Part shown: positions 1 through 7,627 of the stretch, in pieces | How the letters are laid out: the number at the start of each line of letters is the position of its first letter | Position numbering within the stretch: position 1 is the stretch's first letter | Source of the DNA: an uncultured Ruminococcus sp. | GTDB taxonomy: Bacteria; Bacillota; Clostridia; Oscillospirales; Acutalibacteraceae | Direction: 5' to 3' | Assembly (NCBI GenBank): GCA_944415425.1 | Contig: CALYBP010000013.1 | Span: 1-40,337, forward strand | DNA length: 40,337 nucleotides | The notes under the pieces: generated by a model | The model's input: the letters and a program-made list of their open reading frames with translations, nothing else | Database searches by the model: none | Told to the model about the DNA's origin: nothing | Made by a program: the position numbers and the translations under genes

Positions 1-857
1 CCCGAAACAACGCCCTCAATTATGTATTTCTGACACGCAAAGTAGAAAATTACAATCGGCACAATACTCAATACAATAAGCGACATTATCGCACTTGTAT
101 CTGTATGACCGTATGAGCCGTTAAGGTACTGAATATGAATCGGTATTGTTCTGTACGACTTATCAAGAATGAGATAGGGCAGGAGGTAGTCGTTCCATAT
201 CCACATCGTTTCAAGAATAGCAACAGAAATAAATGTAGGTTTCATAATGGGGAGTACAATTCCGAAGAATGTTCTCAGCGGACCTGCTCCGTCAACATCT
301 GCGGCTTCCTCAATCTCAATCGGGATTGATTTTACAAAGCCCGAGAACATAAATACCGCAAGACCTGCGCCGAAGCCCAAATAAATTATCAGGATACCCC
401 ACGGTGTGGTAAGTTTTAGGTCGTCAGCGGTTTTTGAAAGGGTAAACATAACCATCTGAAACGGCACAACCATAGAAAAAATGCAGAAGTAGTAGATTAT
501 TTTGCATATCAAGGTGTTTGAACGGTTAAGATACCAAGCGCACATTGATGTACAAATAAGAATTAAAACAACTCCGCCTATTGTAATGAAGAAGCTGCAA
601 AGTATGGTTTTCCAAAACGGGAAGTTGCCGTAAAACATACCGGTTATATAGCTTTCAAAACCTTGAAATGTTTCCGCTGTCGGAAATGCGAAGGGTTCTT
701 GGCTTATTGCCGCATTTGTTTTAAACGAATTCATAAGAACTATGAAAACAGGAGCAACATAAAAAATGGAAATTACAGTAAAGAGAACCGTAAGGATTTT
801 CATACCCACAGTCTGCTTTTTTACAACAGGTTTGTCTTTGCTTTTTACTTTAGCCAT
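1..857 (-). CDS. Carbohydrate ABC transporter permease, MalG/UgpE type (3' end cut by window edge)
   Basis: Inner permease of a sugar ABC importer. Translating the minus strand from the ATG at 857 gives 285 codons open to the window edge. Several hydrophobic segments are seen (for example around residues 20-42 and 88-108). The cytoplasmic EAA loop that docks on the ATPase is at about residues 184-208 (EEAADVDGAG followed by VLP). The last visible residues resemble the usual C-terminus of the family, so probably only a few residues are missing. The start overlaps the stop of the preceding permease by one base (TAATG), which implies translational coupling. The substrate cannot be read from sequence. 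No ATPase gene is visible, and such systems often share a distant MsmK-type ATPase. Confidence 0.92.
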   Translation of the reverse strand, partial: MAKVKSKDKPVVKKQTVGMKILTVLFTVISIFYVAPVFIVLMNSFKTNAAISQEPFAFPTAETFQGFESYITGMFYGNFPFWKTILCSFFITIGGVVLILICTSMCAWYLNRSNTLICKIIYYFCIFSMVVPFQMVMFTLSKTADDLKLTTPWGILIIYLGFGAGLAVFMFSGFVKSIPIEIEEAADVDGAGPLRTFFGIVLPIMKPTFISVAILETMWIWNDYLLPYLILDKSYRTIPIHIQYLNGSYGHTDTSAIMSLIVLSIVPIVIFYFACQKYIIEGVVS

Positions 858-1732
858 TACTGTTGCACCTCTTTTCTTCTTGTGAAGTAAAGCTGAACAA
901 GGGCGATAATAACAACGAGTATAAAGAATATTACGCCCTCTGCCTGACCGACGCCTCTTGAATTCTGGTTTGCATAGAAGGTGTTATAAATGTTCAGCGC
1001 CATCATTTCCGTTTGATATATGATAGTTCCGCTGTCCGTAATAACACCCGGCTGACCGCCTGTCAATGCGAGGTTTTGGTCAAACAGCTTAAACGAGTTT
1101 GTAAGGGTAAGGAAAGTGCAAATTGTAATTGACGGCATCATCATCGGCAGAGTGACATTAGTAAGCAGTTGCTTTTTGCCTGCTCCGTCAATTCTTGCCG
1201 CTTCGTATAAATCCGAGGGTACGCTCTGAAATCCGGCAATGTAGATTATCATCATATATCCTGCCTGCTGCCAGCACATAAGGATAATCAACCCCCAGAA
1301 GCCATAAGTGGCATTAAGATTGATATTTGTACCGTAGTTGTGTAAAATGCCGTTAAAAATAAGCTGCCAAATATATCCGAGAATGATACCGCCTATAAGA
1401 TTTGGCATAAAGAATACCGTTCTGAATATATTTGAACCCCTTATACCGATTGTAAGCACATATGCTACAAAAAACGCTATAAGGTTTATAAGCACTACCG
1501 AAACCACAACAAATAATGCGGTAAACCAGAACGAGCGTATAAAGCCCTCATCCTGAAATGCCTTTATGTAGTTATCAAATCCGACGAATTTTGCATTGCT
1601 TGTGATTCTGAAATTACAAAAAGACAAATAAATTCCGTTAAAAAACGGGTATACAAAACCGATTATAAAAGCGGCAAGGGTAGGCAATACAAATATTAGA
1701 GAATAAATTTTTCTTGATTTTTTCTTAAACAT
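857..1732 (-). CDS. Carbohydrate ABC transporter permease, MalF/UgpA type
   Basis: First permease of the sugar importer; it pairs with the MalG-type permease that follows. The 291 residues are typical of the family. An N-terminal membrane segment lies at about residues 10-35, more follow, and the EAA loop is at about residues 177-201 (YEAARIDGAG ending in TLP). It lies downstream of the binding lipoprotein and is separated from it by a strong hairpin (1760-1783), so it is probably transcribed at a lower level than the binding protein. Family assignment is firm; the sugar is unknown. Confidence 0.93.
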   Translation of the reverse strand: MFKKKSRKIYSLIFVLPTLAAFIIGFVYPFFNGIYLSFCNFRITSNAKFVGFDNYIKAFQDEGFIRSFWFTALFVVVSVVLINLIAFFVAYVLTIGIRGSNIFRTVFFMPNLIGGIILGYIWQLIFNGILHNYGTNINLNATYGFWGLIILMCWQQAGYMMIIYIAGFQSVPSDLYEAARIDGAGKKQLLTNVTLPMMMPSITICTFLTLTNSFKLFDQNLALTGGQPGVITDSGTIIYQTEMMALNIYNTFYANQNSRGVGQAEGVIFFILVVIIALVQLYFTRRKEVQQ

Positions 1733-1750
1733 AACTTTTTGCCTTTCGGT

Positions 1751-1783
1751 TTAACAAAAGAGGGGGACGAAGCCGTCCCCCTC
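1751..1783 (-). terminator. Strong hairpin between binding protein and permease genes (attenuator or processing site)
   Basis: The plus-strand bases 1760-1769 and 1774-1783 are perfectly complementary (10 bp, mostly G-C) with a 4-base loop. In the minus-strand direction the stem is followed by TTTTGTT. It lies inside the transporter operon, 30 bases downstream of the binding protein stop. Such structures usually reduce read-through or protect the 5' mRNA half, so that binding protein exceeds permease. The function here is inferred. Confidence 0.7.
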
Positions 1784-1813
1784 CCGAACTTTTGCTTAGA
1801 ATTTTAAGTTAAA

Positions 1814-3154
1814 TTATCCGTTATTAGCAGCATACTCTGTCTTCCAGCCGTCTACAAATGCCTTAACAACATCGTCCCACGAGCCTGTGCCTGCTGCGTA
1901 CTGTGTAAGAGCTGTTCCAACGCCGTTCTTCCAGTTTTCCGAAGGCATTGTTGTGAAGTTCCAGCTAACGGGTGTCTTGCCTGCTTCTGTAAGCTCTTTA
2001 TCAATCTGTACGAATTTGTTTGTTGCTTCTTTAGCGTTCTTGAAAGGAATTACAAAGCCCATATCGTCAGAAAGGGCAGTTGTACCTGTTTCGCTTGTAA
2101 CGCACCAGTTGAGGAATTCAAGGGTTGCAGCCTGATCGTCTGCGGAAGCCTGGTTGTTAACGCACCAATAGTTCTCTGAACCTGTGCAAAGACCCTGATT
2201 AGCTTCGTCGCCGACACCGATGTAGATAGGAAGCATTCCGATATCGTCATCGGTAAGTCCTGCTTCTGTGATGATTGAGTATTCCCAAGAACCGTTCTGG
2301 AAGAATACTGCTTCGCCTGTTGTGAACTCGGTCTCTGCGTCTGTACCTGTCTTGCTTGAAAGTACAGTAGGATCGCAGGTTGAGTTGTTGATATAAAGGT
2401 CAAAGATGTTCTTGTAGTTATCAAGATATGTACCCTTGATTGCGTCTGTTGAGGTTATTCCCTCATCCTGATACTCAAAGTAAATCGGGAGGTTAGCAAG
2501 GTGTGTCTTGAATCTCCAGTCAGAAGACGAATCCATACCTGCGGATGTAAATGCGCCCTTAACGCCGAGAGCGTCCTTGTTAGCCTGAATTTCTTCAGCA
2601 ACAGTCTTTAACTTGTCAAAACTGTTGATTTCGTCAATAGATTTAACGGTTGCAAAGTCAGAATCACAGTACTTCTGAAGAATTGTCTTGTTGTAGATTA
2701 TACCGTATGACTCTATAACATAAGCGATACCGTAAACAGCGTCGCCTTCGGTGAGAGCATAGTCCTTAGTTGTGAGCTGTTTGTAAAGCTCAGAACCGCT
2801 GAGGTCTGCGCAATAGTCTTTCCAGTTTGCAAGACCTACCGGACCGTTAACCTGGAAAAGTGTGGGAGCTTCGCTCTTATCCATCTCAGCAGTAAGAGTT
2901 GACTCATATGTACCCTCGGCAGCTGTCTTTACAACAACTTCAATGCCGGTTTCTTCTGTGTACTTAGCTGCAAGATCCTGCCAAGCCTTATCCTGCTCCG
3001 GTTTAAAGTTAAGATAATAAACCTTTCCCTTTGTTGCGTCGCCGCCCGTTGAGCCTCCGCTTGAAGATGTTCCGCCGCAGCCTGCAAGTGCCGAGGCAGC
3101 CATAAGTCCTGCCAGCGTCAGAGCAGCAGCTCTTTTAAAGTTTTGTTTTTTCAT
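1814..3154 (-). CDS. Extracellular sugar-binding lipoprotein (family 1 solute-binding protein)
   Basis: Captures sugar outside the cell and delivers it to the two permeases downstream. The 446-residue protein starts with a lipoprotein signal: positively charged N-terminus, hydrophobic stretch, and lipobox LAGC with the lipidated Cys at residue 26, then a Ser/Gly linker. The mature part resembles the SBP_bac_1 family (alternating alpha/beta, Trp-rich C-terminal half) and has the usual length. An AAAGGAG-type ribosome binding site lies 7-8 bases before the ATG. Ligand class (mono- versus oligosaccharide) cannot be decided from sequence. Confidence 0.93.
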   Translation of the reverse strand: MKKQNFKRAAALTLAGLMAASALAGCGGTSSSGGSTGGDATKGKVYYLNFKPEQDKAWQDLAAKYTEETGIEVVVKTAAEGTYESTLTAEMDKSEAPTLFQVNGPVGLANWKDYCADLSGSELYKQLTTKDYALTEGDAVYGIAYVIESYGIIYNKTILQKYCDSDFATVKSIDEINSFDKLKTVAEEIQANKDALGVKGAFTSAGMDSSSDWRFKTHLANLPIYFEYQDEGITSTDAIKGTYLDNYKNIFDLYINNSTCDPTVLSSKTGTDAETEFTTGEAVFFQNGSWEYSIITEAGLTDDDIGMLPIYIGVGDEANQGLCTGSENYWCVNNQASADDQAATLEFLNWCVTSETGTTALSDDMGFVIPFKNAKEATNKFVQIDKELTEAGKTPVSWNFTTMPSENWKNGVGTALTQYAAGTGSWDDVVKAFVDGWKTEYAANNG

Positions 3155-3253
3155 GTTATTTCTCCTTTTCTAAATAGTGAAATTTATCTGATATTCAGAC
3201 AAAAGTCAAGGGTATAAATTGTATCCCCTTCGGTTAACCTTAGAATATCACAT

Positions 3254-3262
3254 ATTATATCA
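3254..3262 (-). promoter_or_regulatory. Candidate extended -10 promoter for the sugar transporter operon
   Basis: On the minus strand 3262-3254 reads TGATATAAT, a perfect TATAAT with the TG of an extended -10, about 100 bases before the binding-protein ATG. No good -35 is present at 17 bases. No clear catabolite-control (cre) site was found nearby. Tentative. Confidence 0.35.
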
Positions 3263-3389
3263 AAATGCAATACAATTATAAAAATTTTTTATGTATTTTT
3301 TAACTTATAATAGGCAAATGTTGCAAATAAGAACAAATTGATGCTTTTTTGATATAAAAAATAAAAAATTGACAGTTTAGGTTTGTGCC

Positions 3390-3419
3390 TTGAAATCATC
3401 ACTTATTATGTGTTAAAAT
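3390..3419 (+). promoter_or_regulatory. Candidate promoter for the DUF624-like gene
   Basis: TTGAAA at 3390-3395, an 18-base spacer, then TAAAAT at 3414-3419 preceded by TG at 3411-3412 (extended -10). The GTGAGGA ribosome binding site is at 3437-3443 and the ATG at 3451. Pattern match only. Confidence 0.45.
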
Positions 3420-3450
3420 TACTGTATATTAAAAATGTGAGGAACATATT

Positions 3451-4308
3451 ATGAGAAAAATCAGCCGTTCATCTTTTATAAGATTTTTTACAAAATTTCC
3501 AAAGCTTCTGCTCGCAGGCTTTATATATTCATTTGCTCTTGCTTTGTTTACGGGGCTTTTCGGACTTATAAGCTATTTGAGCGGATTTAACAACATAATA
3601 GTTTGGGGACTCGGAATAATTCCGTCAATGCCGTTTTTGGCAGGATTAACTATGGTAGTAAGGAAATATTCCGTTGAAAAACAGGATGTCAGGGTAATTG
3701 CCGTGTTCTTTTCGGCATTAAAGGAAAATCTGCTCAGATTTTTAGTCCACGGCGTTGTGGCATACGCAATAACGGCGTGCTCTTTTTTCGCCCTGCTTTA
3801 TTACTACACTCTGTCGGCAACCGATGTGGTTTTCGGTTCGGTGCTTACATTGTATATGATTTTCACGCTTATACTAATTGTTATGATGTTCTATGTCCCC
3901 ATTATGACAATTACATATGAGCTCAAAATGAAAGACATTTATAAAAACTCATTTTTGCTTGTGTTCGGGAAAATTTTAAGAAATCTAATTGCTACTCTTT
4001 GTGTTGCCGTAGTATCGGCGGGAGCATTTTTGCTTCTTATTTATTCCAAGGGGGCAATGTTTACCGTTGCTGTCTGCGCCGTTACGCTGTTTTATCCGCT
4101 TGTTTCGGTTTACATCATAATTTCCGTAATCTCACCCGGACTTCAGGATGCTGTCGGGTCATTTTCGCCGAATACAGAAGAAATCAGTTCTGATTATGAG
4201 GACGAGGAAAAAATTAACGAGGCGGTTTCAAATGCCCGGGGCAACAGCGATTATGTGTTTGTCAACGGAAAAATGATCAAGATCGGCAAGGATAAAACCG
4301 ATAATTAA
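3451..4308 (+). CDS. Integral membrane protein, DUF624/YesL-like
   Basis: A 285-residue protein with about six hydrophobic segments (roughly residues 20-45, 50-70, 98-120, 125-150, 175-197 and 200-225) and an acidic soluble C-terminal tail of about 50 residues. The stretch MPFLAGLTMVVRKY followed by FFSALKENLLRF resembles the conserved core of DUF624 proteins, which are often found next to sugar ABC transporters such as the one divergently encoded here. The molecular function of the family is not established. The start is supported by a good ribosome binding site 7 bases upstream of the ATG. Confidence 0.75.
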   Translation: MRKISRSSFIRFFTKFPKLLLAGFIYSFALALFTGLFGLISYLSGFNNIIVWGLGIIPSMPFLAGLTMVVRKYSVEKQDVRVIAVFFSALKENLLRFLVHGVVAYAITACSFFALLYYYTLSATDVVFGSVLTLYMIFTLILIVMMFYVPIMTITYELKMKDIYKNSFLLVFGKILRNLIATLCVAVVSAGAFLLLIYSKGAMFTVAVCAVTLFYPLVSVYIIISVISPGLQDAVGSFSPNTEEISSDYEDEEKINEAVSNARGNSDYVFVNGKMIKIGKDKTDN

Positions 4309-4418
4309 CTATTAAAGCAATGCCGTTATAATATGCACATCTTATAAATGTGTTTGAAAAATACTTAACCGGAAAATAACCGAAAAAATTAATTAATCGG
4401 GATAAGCCGACTTTTTAA

Positions 4419-5246
4419 TCATTCAATTATTACCGCGTGACTGCCCCTTGAGGTGTACGAGCTTTCAAATGCGCTTTTGCTGTATTCGGTTCTTCCGCTC
4501 AGCGGGTCGGCGATAATTACGGTATCGTCCGTATATCCCACAAGAACTGCAGCGTGGTCGCTTTGGCTCCATTCAACATATTCGCCGCTGTCGGTGTACC
4601 AGCCCTCGGTCTCACTTCTCTGCTGCATTCCGATTGTTACCCATACAACAACCGGAGTGTCGTTTGCTGTAAGTTCGTAAAGCTCGTCGCAGGTACTGCC
4701 CGATATGTCGGTTGCCGTCATAAAGCTGTCAGCATCATCAAGATAGCTGTCTGCGGCGGTAACAATGGCATTTGTACCGCATACATAACCGTATACGCTT
4801 TGCGGGTCACCGATAAAATAATCATTCAAATCTTCTCCGTGCGCCGCTCCGTTTTCGTCATAGTAAATGTTTGCGGCTGAGGTGGGAAGGTAATCGACTG
4901 CCATTGTAAGCTTATCTATATCAAAGCCGTAATAGTTTAAAACCATGGTCAGAGCTGTTATTTCGCACCCCGTGGGCAGCTCGGGAAGCTGGAGTATGTA
5001 CGGAAAATCAGATATTTCATAATAAGACGGCGGAAATTGGTTTTCCGCCTTTTCGTTTTTTTCGGCAGAAAATGTTTCCGACAGGGCATCGGTTGATGTC
5101 GTTTCCGTTACGTCGGGCGTTGCTTTGGTTTGTTCGATAACTATTGTATTCTTGTTTTTAGTTGTGCTTGTTTTAAGAATAAAGCTTACGCAGAAAAGCA
5201 TTGACGCAAACAGAAAAATAACTAATACGGAAGTTAATTTTTTCAA
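4419..5246 (-). CDS. Exported C39-like cysteine peptidase (Peptidase_C39_2 type)
   Basis: Starts with TTG at 5246, six bases after a strong AAAGGAGG site. An N-terminal membrane segment or uncleaved signal covers about residues 5-24, followed by a Thr/Ser/Glu-rich linker (25-75). The catalytic domain then has the papain-like pattern LPTGCEITAL (nucleophile Cys94), SDHAAVLVGY (His231) and IADP (Asp247). The probable location is anchored outside the membrane. Proteins of this class process or trim extracellular peptides, but the substrate is unknown and no bacteriocin gene or ABC exporter is adjacent. The gene runs convergent to the DUF624-like gene. Confidence 0.8.
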   Translation of the reverse strand: MKKLTSVLVIFLFASMLFCVSFILKTSTTKNKNTIVIEQTKATPDVTETTSTDALSETFSAEKNEKAENQFPPSYYEISDFPYILQLPELPTGCEITALTMVLNYYGFDIDKLTMAVDYLPTSAANIYYDENGAAHGEDLNDYFIGDPQSVYGYVCGTNAIVTAADSYLDDADSFMTATDISGSTCDELYELTANDTPVVVWVTIGMQQRSETEGWYTDSGEYVEWSQSDHAAVLVGYTDDTVIIADPLSGRTEYSKSAFESSYTSRGSHAVIIE

Positions 5247-5636
5247 TTTTGTCCTCCTTTGCTATGAAACAACGCATTGTTTTGGTTTTAATCGGTATCT
5301 GAAAAGAGCTCGTAAGAAGTGAAAGTAAATTAAAAAATAATTTATGGGGAAAATACGATATTTTTTGAAACGAAAACATACATATAATGTAATTTTTAAA
5401 TTTGAAATAAGTACATAAAATAATTATACACAAAACAAATAAAAAATAAACAGAAAGCAAGAGGGAAACGGTTACAATTTTTTAATTCCTAAAGCGAAAA
5501 ATAATGTTTTTTTATTTCTTGTTCAGAAATTATAACAATATGAATGTAAAATTGTAAATTATTAAAATAAAAGTTACGGATAATTAATAATTTGAGTACA
5601 ACTTTGCTAAAAATAGGTTACAGTTTTAATATTTCG
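5247..5636. other. AT-rich intergenic region without a recognisable gene
   Basis: About 390 bases between the exported C39-like peptidase and the murA control region. It is very A/T-rich with frequent stops. The only longer open frame (minus strand, about 5173-5460) overlaps the peptidase start, lacks a ribosome binding site and encodes low-complexity residues. A short palindrome (AAACAA, four bases, TTGTTT) near 5267-5282 sits in the peptidase leader. I see no RNA gene. Confidence 0.6.
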
Positions 5637-5665
5637 TTGACTTTACTACAAAATTGTAGTATCAT
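5637..5665 (+). promoter_or_regulatory. Probable sigma-A promoter for murA
   Basis: TTGACT at 5637-5642, a 17-base spacer, then TATCAT at 5660-5665. The spacer is largely filled by a perfect palindrome (5645-5660), so occupancy by a repressor would directly block RNA polymerase. It would give a long leader of about 160 bases before murA. A second weaker match (TTGATT 5755-5760, 17 bases, TAAATA 5778-5783) lies closer to the gene. Confidence 0.55.
5645..5660. promoter_or_regulatory. Perfect 16-bp palindrome between -35 and -10 (candidate operator)
   Basis: ACTACAAAATTGTAGT: two 7-base arms around AA. It occupies the spacer of the murA promoter and overlaps the first base of the -10. The TACA/TGTA half-sites resemble those of BlaI/MecI/CopY-type repressors, but the inner spacing is four bases rather than the usual two, so the repressor family is uncertain. 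No regulator gene is adjacent. Confidence 0.5.
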
Positions 5666-5678
5666 TTTCTATATAAGA

Positions 5679-5708
5679 ATTGTGGCGTAACATATGCGTA
5701 ACCACAAT
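5679..5708. promoter_or_regulatory. Inverted repeat enclosing two GCGTAAC direct repeats at 11-bp period
   Basis: ATTGTGG (5679-5685) and CCACAAT (5702-5708) form 7-base arms. Between and partly overlapping them, GCGTAAC occurs at 5685-5691 and again at 5696-5702, one helical turn apart. Direct repeats with 11-bp period are typical binding sites of OmpR/PhoB-family response regulators. Alternatively the arms form a leader RNA hairpin just after the predicted transcription start. Confidence 0.45.
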
Positions 5709-5835
5709 GGATAGTGTGTTTTAATAAAACTGTAATATATTTTGTATTATTTTTTTGATTTTACCCTTGTTTTTTAATAAATATACACTTATTCGTTATT
5801 GCAAGCTAAAACAATACTGTATTGGAGTGTAAAAA

Positions 5836-7131
5836 TTGGAAAAATTCGTAGTTAACGGCGGTAAACCGCTGTTTGGAGAGGTAAACATAAGCGGAGCAAA
5901 AAATGCCGCAGTTGCGATTATTCCCGCCGTCATTTTGTGTGACGAGCCGTGTCAGATAGAAAATATACCTAACATAAGCGATGTTTCTCTCATAAGCAGA
6001 ATCCTTCAGCAGATGGGAGCTAAAATAAGAAGAATTAATAAATCATCTTTATATATTGACCCCACACCTATAAAAACCTACTGCGCCGTAACCGAGCTTG
6101 TCAGAGGAATGCGCGCGTCGTATTATTTGCTCGGAGCGCTGCTCGGAAAGTACGGAAAGGCAAAGGTCGCTTTGCCCGGCGGCTGTAATTTCGGAGTTCG
6201 TCCCATAGACCAGCATCTCAGGGGCTTTGAGGCAATGGGTGCGTCGACGGCGCTTGTTGACGGAGCTATTATTGACGCTCAATGTGAGAACGGCCTTGTC
6301 GGCAATCATATATACCTTGATATTGTTTCGGTAGGAACAACTATGAACCTTATGCTTGCGGCAAGCAAGGCAAAAGGCTTGACCGTTATTGAAAACGCAG
6401 CAAAGGAGCCTCATATTGTTGACCTTGCGAACTTCCTTAACTCAATGGGAGCGGACATCAGAGGCGCAGGTACAGATGTCATAAAAATCAGAGGCGTTGA
6501 GTATCTTCACGGCGTGACTTACTCAATTATTCCCGACCAGATTGAGGCGGGAACATATATGTGTGCGGCAGCGGCAACAAGAGGCTGTATTACTGTTAAG
6601 AATATAACTCCTAAGCATCTTGACTCAATAAGCGCCAAGCTGCGTGAAATGGGAGTTGTAATTACTGAATATGACGAAGCGCTTAAGGTTGACGCTACGG
6701 TAAATCCGCTTAAACGCTGCAATATCAAAACGATGCCCCATCCCGGATTTCCTACGGACTGTCAGCCGCAGTTCGCTGCGCTGCTTATGAGTATTCCCGG
6801 TACCAGCATAATTAATGAGAATGTGTGGGATAACCGTTATCAGTATGTAAGCGAGCTTATCAGAATGGGCGCCCAGATTTCGGTCGAGGGCAGACTTGCT
6901 ATTATTGAGGGCGGAGCACCGCTGACGGCGGCTCCCGTAAAGGCAACAGATCTTCGCGCGGGTGCGGCAATGATTATCGCGGCGCTTGAAATCTCGGGAA
7001 CTACCGAAATTTCAAATGTTCAGTATATTGAGCGCGGATACGAAGAGGTAATCGAAAAGTTCAGAGCTATCGGAGCCGATATAAAAAAGGTCTATTTTAC
7101 AGGCGACAATGAAGAAGAGCTGAGAGCTTGA
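5836..7131 (+). CDS. murA: UDP-N-acetylglucosamine 1-carboxyvinyltransferase (MurA)
   Basis: Transfers enolpyruvate from PEP to UDP-GlcNAc, the first committed step of peptidoglycan synthesis, in the cytoplasm. The 431 residues are typical. Visible landmarks: SGAKNAA with the conserved Lys22-Asn23, LPGGCNFG with the PEP/fosfomycin-reactive Cys117, and HPGFPTDCQPQF containing the conserved catalytic Asp. The start codon is TTG at 5836, six bases behind GGAGTG; the N-terminus MEKFVVNGG fits the family, so no upstream start is needed. Low-GC Gram-positives often carry two murA paralogues; which one this is cannot be said. The upstream region suggests regulated expression. Confidence 0.97.
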   Translation: MEKFVVNGGKPLFGEVNISGAKNAAVAIIPAVILCDEPCQIENIPNISDVSLISRILQQMGAKIRRINKSSLYIDPTPIKTYCAVTELVRGMRASYYLLGALLGKYGKAKVALPGGCNFGVRPIDQHLRGFEAMGASTALVDGAIIDAQCENGLVGNHIYLDIVSVGTTMNLMLAASKAKGLTVIENAAKEPHIVDLANFLNSMGADIRGAGTDVIKIRGVEYLHGVTYSIIPDQIEAGTYMCAAAATRGCITVKNITPKHLDSISAKLREMGVVITEYDEALKVDATVNPLKRCNIKTMPHPGFPTDCQPQFAALLMSIPGTSIINENVWDNRYQYVSELIRMGAQISVEGRLAIIEGGAPLTAAPVKATDLRAGAAMIIAALEISGTTEISNVQYIERGYEEVIEKFRAIGADIKKVYFTGDNEEELRA

Positions 7132-7149
7132 TTTAACAAAATATACTGT

Positions 7150-7182
7150 AAGCCGTTTTCATCAGAAAGCGGCTTTTGTTTT
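7150..7182 (+). terminator. Rho-independent terminator after murA
   Basis: AAGCCGTTTTC (7150-7160) pairs with GAAAGCGGCTT (7165-7175) across an ATCA loop, with one T-G wobble, followed by TTTTGTTTT. It ends only about 18 bases before the crcB start, so crcB may depend on read-through. Confidence 0.85.
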
Positions 7183-7199
7183 AGAATTTGAGGTGTAGC

Positions 7200-7568
7200 A
7201 TGGGATTTTTATTTGTAGGTCTCGGCGGAGCGGCGGGAGCAATGCTTCGTTACGCAATCAGTTTAATACCGTACAAAGGTGATTTTCCTATTTTAACATT
7301 AATGACCAATTTAATCGGAGCTGTTATTATAGGATTCATAGTAGGTTATGCGTCAAGGCGCAGTATAGGCGATAATGCAATGCTTTTTTTGAAAACGGGG
7401 CTTTGCGGAGGATTTACAACATTTTCCACATTTTCACTTGAAGCGTACAGCTTGTTTACTGCGGGAAACCGTGTAACGGCAGTTTGTTATGCTGTTATAA
7501 GCGCTGTTTTGTGCATTGCAGGCGTATGGGCAGGTGTTACGCTCAGTACTGCGGTTGTAAATGAATAA
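7200..7568 (+). CDS. crcB: Fluoride ion channel CrcB/FluC
   Basis: Small membrane protein that exports fluoride as a dual-topology dimer. At 122 residues it has about four membrane segments and the family landmarks GGAAGAMLRY, LMTNLIGA and CGGFTTFSTFS. I place the start at the ATG at 7200, directly behind GAGGTG at 7190-7195; an in-frame TTG at 7188 would include the ribosome binding site itself. Only one copy is seen, so homodimer formation is expected. There is no room for a fluoride riboswitch, because the gene begins just after the murA terminator. Confidence 0.93.
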   Translation: MGFLFVGLGGAAGAMLRYAISLIPYKGDFPILTLMTNLIGAVIIGFIVGYASRRSIGDNAMLFLKTGLCGGFTTFSTFSLEAYSLFTAGNRVTAVCYAVISAVLCIAGVWAGVTLSTAVVNE

Positions 7569-7627
7569 AAAATATGTTATTATTTTATCTGAAAAAACAC
7601 TCGAAAATATTATAAGGATTGATAGAT

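Noticed and set aside
663..890. Plus-strand open frame at the start of the window
   Set aside because: Lies opposite the sugar permeases, whose EAA loops and reading frames are clear.
3155..3450. Catabolite-control (cre) site before the sugar ABC operon
   Set aside because: No acceptable match; the GGTTAACC palindrome at 3232-3239 is too short to assign to a regulator.
4397..4416. Possible terminator between the DUF624-like gene and the C39-like peptidase
   Set aside because: Only a 4-bp stem with a six-base loop before the T tract; too weak to call.
5173..5460. Open frame on the minus strand upstream of the C39-like peptidase
   Set aside because: Overlaps the peptidase start, has no ribosome binding site and encodes A/T-driven low-complexity residues.
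7132..7199. Fluoride riboswitch before crcB
   Set aside because: The 68 bases hold the murA terminator and show no pseudoknot-type fluoride aptamer pattern.
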